A DNA stretch of 64,000 bases, from the NCBI GenBank assembly GCA_035379945.1, contig DAOSWG010000004.1, positions 1-64,000 of the forward strand, read 5' to 3'. The DNA is from JAAYZB01 sp035379945. GTDB lineage: Bacteria > Bacillota_I > Bacilli_A > Izemoplasmatales > Hujiaoplasmataceae. A model generated the notes under the pieces. It ran no database searches and was not told where the DNA came from. It saw only the letters and a program-made list of their open reading frames with translations. The translations under genes were made by a program, and so were the position numbers. How positions within the stretch are numbered: position 1 is the stretch's first letter; every line of letters starts with the position of its first letter. Positions 25,633 to 34,238 of this stretch are shown one piece after another.

Positions 25633-26358
25633 TCAAATGACCACTGATTCTTCGAGGTCCGGCAACGTGACGATGCCCAGGATGGTTTCCTCCTTCTTTC
25701 CGTTTTCGGTGACAAAAAGCATTTCCAGATGATTTTTTTCCCGGAAATTTCGGCGAAATCTGGTCAATGCTTCGAAAATATCCGCATCCTTGCGGATAAA
25801 ATCGAAATATTTGGTCGGATCACCGTCGAAATCGATAACATCCAGAAAATTTTCCATCCGCATGTCGCGGTTGATCGAAGCTGGTTTATCCGTCAATAGT
25901 TTGTAAAAAAAGGTATTCTTTGTGAATACACCCAAAAGGCGTTGACCGGAAAACACCGGGATTTTAGAATATCCATATCTGTCCATCGTATCCATGATAT
26001 CAGCTATTTTATCCTTGGTCGACGCTTTTTTGATTCTTGACATCGGGATCATAACATTCGAAACCCTAACGGGGCTTACGATCATTCTGGTGATACGCTG
26101 GAATTTTTTTAGAAACGTATCCGTCGGTTCGGCAACGTCATTGTTATGGGCAATGACGTTTCTTAACTGGGCGGCTTGTTGGAGAATGTCGAAATATTGC
26201 GGGTTTTGGATGATATGATTTTCCTGTCTGCCCCGGATCCGGAAGAGAGTGTTCATGAAAGTCTGTTCGCGGTAGTTGCCACGATCGTATTCGACCCGCA
26301 GATAGCTTTCTAAACTTCTAAATGTATCCATGAAAATGTCGACCTTCGCCGTTTCCAT
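25633..26358 (-). CDS. CBS-domain protein with N-terminal HEPN-like Rx4H motif
   Basis: 241 residues, good GAGGTGAT ribosome binding site. The C-terminal two thirds form a CBS pair (VSNVMIPMSRIKKASTKDKIADIMDTM; GYSKIPVFSGQRLLGVFTKN; then EKNHLEMLFVTENGKKEETILGIVTLPDLEE). The N-terminal about 85 residues look all-helical and contain R66-N-V-I-A-H71, the Rx4H pattern with a polar residue after Arg that is typical of HEPN domains, many of which are RNases. CBS pairs usually bind adenine nucleotides. Function is unknown. It sits between rplQ and ecfA1, where Bacillus has no gene. Confidence 0.7.
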   Translation of the reverse strand: METAKVDIFMDTFRSLESYLRVEYDRGNYREQTFMNTLFRIRGRQENHIIQNPQYFDILQQAAQLRNVIAHNNDVAEPTDTFLKKFQRITRMIVSPVRVSNVMIPMSRIKKASTKDKIADIMDTMDRYGYSKIPVFSGQRLLGVFTKNTFFYKLLTDKPASINRDMRMENFLDVIDFDGDPTKYFDFIRKDADIFEALTRFRRNFREKNHLEMLFVTENGKKEETILGIVTLPDLEESVVI

Positions 26359-26429
26359 AAAATCACCTCACGATAGTGTCATCGGACATGAAAAATATAC
26401 CATTTAAGCGAACTTTTAGCAACATTTTA

Positions 26430-26461
26430 AAGAAAAGAAAAGGCGCCTTGCGGGCGCCTTC
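26430..26461 (-). terminator. Terminator of the ribosomal superoperon
   Basis: AAGGCGCC / GGCGCCTT stem with a 5-nt loop, followed by TTTTCTTT on the minus strand, 11 nt after the rplQ stop. Confidence 0.9.
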
Positions 26462-26471
26462 ATGTGTTGGA

Positions 26472-26831
26472 TCAAACCAATTCGATGATTGCCATGGGGC
26501 AGGCGTCGCCAAGACGTTCTCCGGTTCTGTAGATCCGGGTGTAACCGCCTTGTCTATCCATGTATTTGGGCCCCAATTCTTTGAACAGTTTCTGCAAAGC
26601 ACTTTGATTGTCGATCGACAGGTCGCGAAGTCTCGCTTCCGCCAAACGCAAAGAGTGCAAATCACCTTTTTTCGCGTAAGTGATGAGCTTTTCCACTGTC
26701 CTTCTGGCTTCTTTGGCCTTGACAAGCGATGTCTCGATCTTGCCGTGCAAGATGAGTTGGGTCGCGAGATCGCTGATCAGGGCTTTGCGATTGTCACTTC
26801 TACGATGCAGTTTGCTATATCCTCTGGCCAT
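26472..26831 (-). CDS. rplQ: 50S ribosomal protein L17
   Basis: 119 residues; starts ARGYSKLHRRSDNRKALISDLATQL and ends with the RTGERLGDACPMAIIELV tail typical of L17. Last gene of the alpha operon, 16 nt after rpoA and followed by a terminator. Confidence 0.98.
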   Translation of the reverse strand: MARGYSKLHRRSDNRKALISDLATQLILHGKIETSLVKAKEARRTVEKLITYAKKGDLHSLRLAEARLRDLSIDNQSALQKLFKELGPKYMDRQGGYTRIYRTGERLGDACPMAIIELV

Positions 26832-26847
26832 GATTATCCTCCTCCAA

Positions 26848-27798
26848 TCAGTGTTTTGCCAAACTCAGATTGAGTTCTTCAAGTTTTTGTTTTACTTCTT
26901 TGAGCGATTTCTTTCCGAGGTTGCGGACTTTCATCATGTCTTCCTCGGTTTTTTCGACGAGTTCTCCCAATGTATGGATGCCGGCCCGTTTCAGACAGTT
27001 GTAACTTCTGACCGACAAATCGAGATCTTCGATCGGCTTTTCCAGATTGCGGGATGCTTCCTCGGATTTTCTCTCGATCATGAAATCTTCCGACATCGCC
27101 TTGGATGACAGTTCGACCAGCGAATAGAAATGATCTATCAGCATTTTGGCCGCCATGCCGATGGCTTCCTTTGGACTTATCGAACCGTTGGTCCAGACTT
27201 CGACGGTCAGTTTGTCGTGATCGGCGCTGTCGTCCACGCGGGTTTTGTCAACAATATAGTTGGCTTTTACGACCGGAGTGTAGAGACTGTCGATCGGAAT
27301 GACTCCGACCATATTGTCATAAACCGCGTTCTTGTCGGCGCTGATATAGCCGTTGCCTTTTCTCGCATGGAGAACCATCCGGAACCGCGCACCTTTGTTC
27401 ACATGACAAATATAGTGGTCCGGATTGATGACGGCGACTTCGTCGTCTGCGATGATGTCTTTTGCGAACACATCGGTTGGTCCGTCGACGATGACTTCCA
27501 TTCTTTTTTCCACGTTCGGGTTGGACGAATCGATCGTCAGGACGACACCCTTCAGATTAAGGATGATGGTCGTGACATCTTCCGTGACATTCTCGATGGC
27601 CGTGAATTCATGCTGGACACCTTCGATTTGAACGTTGATGATGGCGGCTCCCGGAAGTGAAGACAAGAGGACCCGGCGAAGGGAGTTGCCGATCGTGATG
27701 CCGAATCCGCGATCGAGCGGGGTGACGACGAACCTGCCGTAGGTGTCGTTTATCTCTTCGATCGTCGTTTTCGGTTTTTCGAACTTAAGTTCTTTCAT
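26848..27798 (-). CDS. rpoA: DNA-directed RNA polymerase subunit alpha
   Basis: 316 residues. The N-terminal dimerisation domain (GRFVVTPLDRGFGITIGNSLRRVLLSSLPGAA) covers about 1-230. The C-terminal domain (DLSVRSYNCLKRAGIHTLGELVEKTEEDMMKVRNLGKKSLKEVKQKL) binds UP elements and activators. Length and order (rpsK-rpoA-rplQ, no rpsD) are as in Bacillota. Confidence 0.98.
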   Translation of the reverse strand: MKELKFEKPKTTIEEINDTYGRFVVTPLDRGFGITIGNSLRRVLLSSLPGAAIINVQIEGVQHEFTAIENVTEDVTTIILNLKGVVLTIDSSNPNVEKRMEVIVDGPTDVFAKDIIADDEVAVINPDHYICHVNKGARFRMVLHARKGNGYISADKNAVYDNMVGVIPIDSLYTPVVKANYIVDKTRVDDSADHDKLTVEVWTNGSISPKEAIGMAAKMLIDHFYSLVELSSKAMSEDFMIERKSEEASRNLEKPIEDLDLSVRSYNCLKRAGIHTLGELVEKTEEDMMKVRNLGKKSLKEVKQKLEELNLSLAKH

Positions 27799-27813
27799 AG
27801 GTCCTGCCTCCTA

Positions 27814-28200
27814 TCAGCCGCGCGGGCGCTTCGGCGGGCGGCAGCCGTTATGGGGAACCGGTGTTACGTCTCTGATGGCGGTGATCTCGAGACCCGCTAC
27901 CTGCAGGCTTCTGATGGCGGCTTCGCGTCCGGGCCCTGGGCCTTTGACGGAAACTTCGACCTTTTGAACACCGTTTTCCATGGCTGCTTTGGCAGCCGCT
28001 TCGCTGGCCAATCCGGCTGCGAACGGAGTCGATTTGCGGGATCCTTTGTATCCGATTGCTCCGGCTGAACTCCAGGCGATGGCGTTTCCGGTCGGATCGG
28101 TGATGGTGATGATGGTATTGTTGAAAGTCGAGTGGATATGGGCTACTCCCACGGGAATATTCTTTTTCACCCGACGCTTTTTCGTTACATTGCGTGCCAT
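27814..28200 (-). CDS. rpsK: 30S ribosomal protein S11
   Basis: 128 residues with HIHSTFNNTIITITDPTGNA and the C-terminal DVTPVPHNGCRPPKRPRG. S11 forms the platform near the E site. 15-nt spacing to rpsM and rpoA. Confidence 0.98.
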   Translation of the reverse strand: MARNVTKKRRVKKNIPVGVAHIHSTFNNTIITITDPTGNAIAWSSAGAIGYKGSRKSTPFAAGLASEAAAKAAMENGVQKVEVSVKGPGPGREAAIRSLQVAGLEITAIRDVTPVPHNGCRPPKRPRG

Positions 28201-28215
28201 TTACTCCATACCTCC

Positions 28216-28581
28216 TTATTTCTTCTTGTTCGCAACGGTTTTTCTCGGGCCCTTGCGTGTCCTGGCATTGTTTCTGGTGTTTTGTCCGCGGACGGGCAAA
28301 CCTTTGCGATGGCGGATGCCTCTGTAGCAGCCGATTTCCATCAGACGCTTGATGTTAAGCGCGACTTCACGGCGCAAATCGCCTTCGACTTTATGTTTTT
28401 GCACTTCCTGACGAATTCTTACGACTTCGTCGTCTGTCAGGTCTTTGACGCGTTTGTCAATGGAAACTCCGGCCGCGGCCAGAATCTTTTCCGAAGTCGT
28501 TTTTCCGATTCCGTAAATGTACGTCAAGGAAATGACGACTCTTTTTTCTCTGGGGATGTCTACTCCTGCAATACGTGCCAT
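28216..28581 (-). CDS. rpsM: 30S ribosomal protein S13
   Basis: 121 residues; ARIAGVDIPREKRVVISLTYIYGIG at the N-terminus and a basic tail ending in ARTRKGPRKTVANKKK. It contacts the P-site tRNA and bridges to the 50S subunit. Confidence 0.98.
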   Translation of the reverse strand: MARIAGVDIPREKRVVISLTYIYGIGKTTSEKILAAAGVSIDKRVKDLTDDEVVRIRQEVQKHKVEGDLRREVALNIKRLMEIGCYRGIRHRKGLPVRGQNTRNNARTRKGPRKTVANKKK

Positions 28582-28590
28582 TGTTTCCTC

Positions 28591-28707
28591 CTACTTTCCT
28601 TGCCTTTGTTTGTGTTTCGGGTTTTCACAAATCACCATGACATTGCCATGGCGTTTGATGATTTTGCATTTTTCGCAGATTTTTTTTACTGATGGTCTGA
28701 CTTTCAT
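28591..28707 (-). CDS. rpmJ: 50S ribosomal protein L36
   Basis: A 38-residue protein (MKVRPSVKKICEKCKIIKRH...). Cys pairs CEKC and a later Cys-His make it the zinc-binding C+ form. Lies between infA and rpsM, the standard position. Confidence 0.96.
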   Translation of the reverse strand: MKVRPSVKKICEKCKIIKRHGNVMVICENPKHKQRQGK

Positions 28708-28725
28708 ATCGTTTCCTCCTAAATA

Positions 28726-28947
28726 TCAATGCATGCGATACGTGATGCGACCACGTGTTAAATCATAGGTCGAAAGTTCGACCTTGACTTTGTCCCCTGG
28801 TAAAATGCGTATGTAATGCATGCGGATTTTACCAGAAACGTGACCGATGATGCGATGTCCTATTTCCAGTTCGATTATGAATTGGGCGTTGGGAAGAACT
28901 TCCACAACTGTGCCGATCATTTCGATGACATCATCTTTTTTTGCCAT
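28726..28947 (-). CDS. infA: Translation initiation factor IF-1
   Basis: 73 residues, an OB-fold protein; GHVSGKIRMHYIRILPGDKV and the C-terminal DLTRGRITYRMH are diagnostic. IF-1 occupies the A site during initiation. Sits between map and rpmJ. Confidence 0.98.
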   Translation of the reverse strand: MAKKDDVIEMIGTVVEVLPNAQFIIELEIGHRIIGHVSGKIRMHYIRILPGDKVKVELSTYDLTRGRITYRMH

Positions 28948-28960
28948 TGAATCACCCCTA

Positions 28961-29713
28961 TCAATTTACCTTCGTCAGGATTTCGTATCCGTCTTCCTTG
29001 ATAAGAACCGTGTGTTCGAAGTGGGCGGACGGTTTTCCGTCGGCCGTAATCGTGGTCCATCCATCCGGAAGGATCCTAACTTCTTTCCGGCCTAGATTGA
29101 TCATTGGTTCGATCGCCAGGGTCATGCCTTGACGCAAAAGCGGCCCTCTGCCCGGATGTCCAAAATTCGGAATTGCCGGGTCTTCATGAAGTTTTTGTCC
29201 GACGCCATGTCCGACAAATTCACGGACCACACTGTATCCTAAGCCCTCGGCCGTCTTTTGAACGGCATTCGAAATGTCGGTCAGACGATTGCCCGCCTTT
29301 GCCTGGCTTAACCCGGCAAATAGGCTCTTTTCCGTTCCTTCCAACAAATTCATGACCCTTTCGGAGACGTGTCCACAGGGATATGTCCAGGCGGAATCGC
29401 CGTGATATCCCTTGTAACAGGCACCGATGTCGACAGAAACGATATCCCCGTCTTTGAGGATCATCTCGCGCGAAGGTATTCCGTGAACTACATGTTCGTT
29501 GACAGAAATGCATGACGCTGCGGGAAAGCCGTTGTAATTTTTGAAAGACGGAGTGGCATCGTGATCACGGATGACTTTTTCGATGATTTCGTCAATCTTT
29601 TTGGTCGATACGCCCGGTGCAATCGCTTCTTTGGCCGCCTTGTGGGCAAGCGCCACAATCTTGCCGGCTTCGCGCATCAGTTCGACTTCCCTTTCTGATT
29701 TAATTGTGATCAA
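28961..29713 (-). CDS. map: Methionine aminopeptidase, type I
   Basis: 250 residues, pita-bread fold. Metal-ligand motifs are visible: SVDIGACYKGYHGDSAWTY (two Asp), VGHGVGQKLHEDP (His), and MTLAIEPMINLG (Glu), plus the final Glu in HFEHTVLI. It removes initiator Met from nascent proteins. It starts directly after adk. Confidence 0.97.
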   Translation of the reverse strand: MITIKSEREVELMREAGKIVALAHKAAKEAIAPGVSTKKIDEIIEKVIRDHDATPSFKNYNGFPAASCISVNEHVVHGIPSREMILKDGDIVSVDIGACYKGYHGDSAWTYPCGHVSERVMNLLEGTEKSLFAGLSQAKAGNRLTDISNAVQKTAEGLGYSVVREFVGHGVGQKLHEDPAIPNFGHPGRGPLLRQGMTLAIEPMINLGRKEVRILPDGWTTITADGKPSAHFEHTVLIKEDGYEILTKVN

Positions 29714-30367
29714 TCAAACCGCCTCTAATCTTTTTACAATATCCTTGAAGATGACTTCGGCCGGTAATTCGCCGTTGACCGTGAAGAGCATTTCTTTGTC
29801 CTGATAGTATTCCAAAAGCGGTTTCGTCTTTTCGTTATAGACGGCGAGTCTTGTCGCCACCGCTTCTTCGGTGTCATCTTTCCGTTGAATTAGAGTTCCC
29901 CCGCAAACGTCGCATATGCCCGGGACTTTAGGCGGTTTGTTCTCGATATGGTAAGTTTCCTGACATACGGAACAAATGCGTCTTCCGGTGATGCGGCGCA
30001 TCAGGACGGGTTCGCTGATATCGACATTTACCACCAGGTCCAACTTGAGATTCAGGTCGGTTAGCATTTTATCCAACGTCCCGGCCTGGCTGATGGTTCT
30101 GGGGTATCCGTCCAACATGAATCCGTTGGGATATTCTTTGGTGTTTTTTAAAACATTCTCGACAATTTCGTTGGTAATGTCGTCTGGCACCAGTTTGCCC
30201 CCGTTGATGTAGGATTTCGCCAACAAGCCGATCGGGGATTCTTTCTGCATTTCCTCGCGATAGATATCCCCGGTCGAAATATGTTTCAGATGGTAGTTTT
30301 CCAGTATTACGGCGGCCAATGTGCCTTTGCCGGCTCCCGGCTTCCCCATAATCAACAGGTTAGTCAT
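29714..30367 (-). CDS. adk: Adenylate kinase
   Basis: 217 residues from the ATG at 30367, 10 nt after the secY stop; longer upstream readings overlap secY. P-loop MGKPGAGKGT, AMP-binding GDIYREEM, and a LID with two CxxC pairs (CSVC and CDVC), which bind zinc in Bacillota enzymes. Converts AMP + ATP to 2 ADP. No strong ribosome binding site is visible, so translation may be coupled to secY. Confidence 0.97.
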   Translation of the reverse strand: MTNLLIMGKPGAGKGTLAAVILENYHLKHISTGDIYREEMQKESPIGLLAKSYINGGKLVPDDITNEIVENVLKNTKEYPNGFMLDGYPRTISQAGTLDKMLTDLNLKLDLVVNVDISEPVLMRRITGRRICSVCQETYHIENKPPKVPGICDVCGGTLIQRKDDTEEAVATRLAVYNEKTKPLLEYYQDKEMLFTVNGELPAEVIFKDIVKRLEAV

Positions 30368-30377
30368 GATGCTTAGG

Positions 30378-31583
30378 TTATCTGAGAAAGCCGGCGTAAG
30401 CCTTGTCTTTCGTGTCAGTTTCGATTTGCTTGGCGGTTTCCAAGGCGACACCAACGATGATCAGCAAACTTGTTCCGCCGATTTGGGCGTATGAGTGCCC
30501 GAGTGCCATTGATGTGATGATAGGCAAACTGGCAATCATGACCAGATAAAGCGCTCCGACGACGGTTACTCTGAATAATGTCTTCGTGATGTATGCTTCC
30601 GTCTCGGTTCCGGGACGNNNNNNNNNNNNNNNNNNNNNNNNNNNNNNNNNNNNNNNNNNNNNNNNNNNNNNNNNNNNNNNNNNNNNNNNNNNNNNNNNNN
30701 NNNNNNNNNNNNNNNNNTTGATCTTGATCGGAATGTTTGATTCCGATTTGCCGGAGAATTTCGATCCGGCCGGCCGGTTGGCATACTGGATCGGAACTTT
30801 CCTGGTCGCATCCTGCATATAAGTAATACCGATAAGTACAATGACGAACATCAGAATACAAACGGCAAACAGAATATACCCAACCAGGGTTCCCTGGCTT
30901 GCGGAAACCGTTGTCATGGCTCCGCTCGGATCTGTAATGTAATATTGGATCAAAGATACGATGGTCCCCGGGAAAGAAATGATGATACCGGCGACGATCA
31001 GCATTGAAGAACCGTTGCCGACTCCTCTTAAGGTAATCTGATCGGCCAGCCAGATCATAAAGGCGGTTCCGGCTGTCAAAACGATCGCGATATAGAAGTA
31101 AACCAAAAACCAAAGGTTGCGGTTGTCTTCGCTCGCCCACGCTACGACGCCCGGTTTGAAAATCGTCGTCTGTGTGGTGGCGCTGTTGAAAGCGAAAGTC
31201 ATGGCAACGGCTTGGACAAAAGCGAGTCCGATGGCGAGATATCTCGTCAAACGGGCGGTTTTCTGCCGGCCGACTTCACCTTCCTCGGACCACTCTTTGA
31301 GGGCCGGGATGATGTCCATCTGCAACAACTGGACTATGATCGAAGCGGTAATGTATGGGGTAATACCCAAAGCGACGATCGAATAGTTCTGCAAAGCATC
31401 ACCGGAAATGGAGTTGATGATGCCTAAGAATCCGCTGTTTTCAAAAAGGCTTGACAATGCGCTTTTGTCCACAAGCGGCATGGTGACATACGTCAGAAGT
31501 TTGAATACGAAAAACACAAGTAAAGTGAATCCGATACGTTTCAGGATGTCCTTGTTCTTGAAAATCTTCTTCAAGCCTTCCAA
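30378..31583 (-). CDS. secY: Preprotein translocase subunit SecY (interrupted by assembly gap)
   Basis: The N-terminal part (about 285 residues) has the SecY helices, the plug region (NSGFLGIINSISGDALQNYSI), and TPYITASIIVQLLQMDIIPAL. After the gap the frame reads RPGTETEAYI and the last helices to AYAGFLR. About 80-85 conserved residues (two helices and the large cytoplasmic loop) normally lie between these points, so the 100-N run hides about 250 nt. SecY is the protein-conducting channel. Located between rplO and adk as usual. Confidence 0.95.
   Translation of the reverse strand: MEGLKKIFKNKDILKRIGFTLLVFFVFKLLTYVTMPLVDKSALSSLFENSGFLGIINSISGDALQNYSIVALGITPYITASIIVQLLQMDIIPALKEWSEEGEVGRQKTARLTRYLAIGLAFVQAVAMTFAFNSATTQTTIFKPGVVAWASEDNRNLWFLVYFYIAIVLTAGTAFMIWLADQITLRGVGNGSSMLIVAGIIISFPGTIVSLIQYYITDPSGAMTTVSASQGTLVGYILFAVCILMFVIVLIGITYMQDATRKVPIQYANRPAGSKFSGKSESNIPIKIXXXXXXXXXXXXXXXXXXXXXXXXXXXXXXXXXXRPGTETEAYITKTLFRVTVVGALYLVMIASLPIITSMALGHSYAQIGGTSLLIIVGVALETAKQIETDTKDKAYAGFLR
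30618..30717. other. Assembly gap (100 N)
   Basis: Exactly 100 N in secY; comparison with the usual SecY length suggests about 250 nt are missing. Confidence 0.95.
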
Positions 31584-31584
31584 C

Positions 31585-32025
31585 CTAGATCACCTCTGTT
31601 TTACCGCCGGCCGCCTTGATCGCTTCTTCCGCCGCGGCCGAGAACTTGTTGGCCTTGACGGTAAGACTTTTTTCAAGTTTGCCGTTGGCAAGAATTTTAA
31701 CTCCGTCCTTGAGATCACTCAAGATTCCGTCTTCAAGCAGCTTTTCCGGCGTGACAACGGATTTGTTTTTATACTTGTTCAGGGTTGCAAGATTGACGAT
31801 TGCGTATTCCTTGCGGAAGAAGTTGGTGAATCCGCGTTTCGGAAGACGCTTGTAAAGTGGTGTCTGTCCGCCTTCGAAACCAAGTCTCGTTCCGCCTCCG
31901 GAACGGGAATTCTGGCCCTTTTGGCCGCGGCCGGCTGTTTTGCCGGTGCCGCTGCTGGTACCTCTTCCGAGGCGCTTCGAGTAATGAGTGGCGCCCTGAA
32001 CGGGTTTGAGTTCGTTGAGTTTCAT
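31585..32025 (-). CDS. rplO: 50S ribosomal protein L15
   Basis: 146 residues; KLNELKPVQGATHYSKRLGRG, the Gly-rich GTGKTAGRGQKGQNSRSGGG, and RLPKRGF are diagnostic. One nucleotide separates it from secY. Confidence 0.98.
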   Translation of the reverse strand: MKLNELKPVQGATHYSKRLGRGTSSGTGKTAGRGQKGQNSRSGGGTRLGFEGGQTPLYKRLPKRGFTNFFRKEYAIVNLATLNKYKNKSVVTPEKLLEDGILSDLKDGVKILANGKLEKSLTVKANKFSAAAEEAIKAAGGKTEVI

Positions 32026-32037
32026 TGCCTCCGCCTC

Positions 32038-32220
32038 CTACTTCGCTTCTTCGGTCTTGACCAAATGGGCCACTGTGTTGATCATTCCTCTGATGGCATC
32101 GTTGTCTTCTTTAACCACTGAGGAATTGCGTTTCTTAAGGCCCAAGGCTTTGACGGTTTTAACCTGGTTCGGTTTTCTTCCGACCAGTCCCTTCACGAGG
32201 GTGATTTTTATTTTGGCCAT
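32038..32220 (-). CDS. rpmD: 50S ribosomal protein L30
   Basis: 60 residues (AKIKITLVKGLVGRKPNQVKTVKALGL). Its ATG overlaps the last base of the rpsE stop. Standard spc-operon position. Confidence 0.97.
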   Translation of the reverse strand: MAKIKITLVKGLVGRKPNQVKTVKALGLKKRNSSVVKEDNDAIRGMINTVAHLVKTEEAK

Positions 32221-32813
32221 TATTTCAGGACCTCCTCGGGCGTAAGTCCGCGCGTTTCGGCCACTTCTTGAATACTTCTCGTGGACAAAAGACCATCCAT
32301 CGTCGCTCTGACGATGTTGATCGGCGATGTCGAGCCCAGGGATTTGGAAAGGACGTCTTCGACTCCGGCAAGTTCAAGAACAGCACGCACAGCACCTCCG
32401 GCAATTACGCCGGTACCGGCAACGGCCGGACGCAGGAATACTTTGGCTGCGCCGTAAGTTCCGGTCACTGTGTGGTAGATCGTCGAACCATTGATGGGAA
32501 TCACAAACATGTTCTTCTTGGCGTCTTCGATCGCCTTTTGGATGGCATCGGGAACTTCACTGGCTTTTCCGGTTCCAAAACCGACTTTGCCCTTGCGGTC
32601 GCCGATGACGACCAAAGCGGAGAAACTGAAACGTCTTCCGCCTTTGACGACTTTCGTCACCCTTCCGATATTGACAACCCTTTCTTCGTAGAGTTTTTCT
32701 TCTTTTTTTCTTTGTTGTCCGCCGCGATTGTCCCGGCGGTTTGACGGCCGTCTGCCTCTGTTGTCCCGGCTTTCTCTTTCTTTGTTGCCGTCTTTTTCGA
32801 TATTTTCTGCCAT
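32220..32813 (-). CDS. rpsE: 30S ribosomal protein S5
   Basis: 197 residues from the ATG at 32813 (GGAGGG, 7-nt spacing). The S5 core (YEERVVNIGRVTKVVKGGRRFSF; NIVRATMDGLLS) begins near residue 42. It is preceded by a highly charged Arg/Asn/Glu-rich low-complexity segment, longer than in Bacillus and similar to extended S5 proteins of Mollicutes. S5 takes part in decoding accuracy and mRNA unwinding. Confidence 0.97.
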   Translation of the reverse strand: MAENIEKDGNKERESRDNRGRRPSNRRDNRGGQQRKKEEKLYEERVVNIGRVTKVVKGGRRFSFSALVVIGDRKGKVGFGTGKASEVPDAIQKAIEDAKKNMFVIPINGSTIYHTVTGTYGAAKVFLRPAVAGTGVIAGGAVRAVLELAGVEDVLSKSLGSTSPINIVRATMDGLLSTRSIQEVAETRGLTPEEVLK

Positions 32814-32830
32814 CGGGCTACCCTCCTCCA

Positions 32831-33187
32831 TTAGAATTCCAACCCTGCTGCTCTAGCAGCGTCGGCGAGTGCCTTCACTCTTCCGTGGTACAGGTAACCG
32901 CCACGGTCGAACACGACTTCCTTGATCCCTTTTTCCAATGCTTTCTTGGCGATCAGGGTTCCGACCGCCTTGGCGCCTTCGACGTTTCCGCCGTTGACAT
33001 CCTTGACTTCATGCGATGAAGCTGCCAGCAAGGTGGTTTGCAGGTCATCGTCGATGATCTGGCAGTAAATGGCTTTGTTGGAACGATAGACGTTTAGCCG
33101 AGGTCTGGAAGCTGTGCCTTTGATGATTGTCCGAATACGCCAGTGTCTTTTCTCGCGCTGAACATTCTTATTAACTGGTTTAAACAT
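32831..33187 (-). CDS. rplR: 50S ribosomal protein L18
   Basis: 118 residues; RIRTIIKGTASRPRLNVYRSNKAIY and FDRGGYLYHGRVKALADAARAAGLEF are typical. Binds 5S rRNA. Confidence 0.98.
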   Translation of the reverse strand: MFKPVNKNVQREKRHWRIRTIIKGTASRPRLNVYRSNKAIYCQIIDDDLQTTLLAASSHEVKDVNGGNVEGAKAVGTLIAKKALEKGIKEVVFDRGGYLYHGRVKALADAARAAGLEF

Positions 33188-33205
33188 AGTTTTTCACCCC
33201 GGGCC

Positions 33206-33748
33206 TTATTTGGCCGTCTTTCCTTCCTTGCGGCGGATATGTTCGCCACGGTACCGGATGCCTTTGCCCTGATATGGTTCAGGAGCGCGGACCTTGCGGA
33301 TCACGGCTGCGAATTCTCCGACAGCTTGTTTGTCGATTCCCTTGATGAAAATCTCCGTGTTCGACGGCACTTCGATCGTAAGATTCTCGGGAATGGCGAT
33401 TTCCACCGGATTGGAATATCCGACGGAAAGAACCAATATGTTGGAACCTTTGAGCGCGGCACGATATCCGACACCCTTGATGTCCAGTATCTTGGTATAT
33501 CCTTCCGTTACGCCTACCACCATGTTGTTTAGGACCGCTCTCGTGGTTCCGTGAAGTTCACGGTGGATGAGCGAGTCAGATGGTCTCGTTACGGTGATTT
33601 CGTTATTTTCAGTAGCGATCGAAATGTCTTTGGAAAAAGTGAATTCCAAAACTCCTTTCGGGCCCTTGACGGTGACATGGTTGTCCTTGTCAACCGTTAT
33701 GGAAACGCCGGCAGGAATCACGATCGGTAGCTTTCCTATACGACTCAT
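33206..33748 (-). CDS. rplF: 50S ribosomal protein L6
   Basis: 180 residues; SRIGKLPIVIPAGVSITV at the start and PEPYQGKGIRYRGEHIRRKEGK at the end are diagnostic. Lies near the GTPase-associated centre. Confidence 0.98.
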   Translation of the reverse strand: MSRIGKLPIVIPAGVSITVDKDNHVTVKGPKGVLEFTFSKDISIATENNEITVTRPSDSLIHRELHGTTRAVLNNMVVGVTEGYTKILDIKGVGYRAALKGSNILVLSVGYSNPVEIAIPENLTIEVPSNTEIFIKGIDKQAVGEFAAVIRKVRAPEPYQGKGIRYRGEHIRRKEGKTAK

Positions 33749-33787
33749 ATTATTCTTGCACCTCCATGATATCCATTATTTGCGGCA

Positions 33788-34186
33788 TTACCATACGTAT
33801 GCCAGGACTTCTCCGCCGACTTGTTTCCTTCTGGCTTCCCGGTCTGTCATGATCCCTTGGGAAGTGGAAACAATGGCGATGCCCAAACCGTTCAACACCC
33901 TCGGGAGATCGTCGGATTTGGCATAAACCCTGAGTCCGGGCTTGGAAATCTTTTTAAGCCCTCTGACCGCTCTTGCGTCGTTGGGCAAATATTTCAACGT
34001 TACCTTCAAATTGCCTTGGACCGAACCACCTACGAATTCGTAATCGGTGATATACCCTTCGTTTTTCAAGACATTAAGGATCTCGGCTTTGAGTTTTGAG
34101 GCGGGAACGTCGACTGTTTTGTGTTTCATCTGATTGGCATTGCGGATTCTCGTAAGCATATCCGCAATCGGATCTGTCATAACCAT
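33788..34186 (-). CDS. rpsH: 30S ribosomal protein S8
   Basis: 132 residues; TDPIADMLTRIRNANQMKHKTVDVP and the C-terminal GIAIVSTSQGIMTDREAR are typical. S8 organises the central domain of 16S rRNA. Confidence 0.98.
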   Translation of the reverse strand: MVMTDPIADMLTRIRNANQMKHKTVDVPASKLKAEILNVLKNEGYITDYEFVGGSVQGNLKVTLKYLPNDARAVRGLKKISKPGLRVYAKSDDLPRVLNGLGIAIVSTSQGIMTDREARRKQVGGEVLAYVW

Positions 34187-34238
34187 GTTCTAAATGCCTC
34201 CTTCCTTGATAAATAGGAATCGAATCTGATCATAATCT

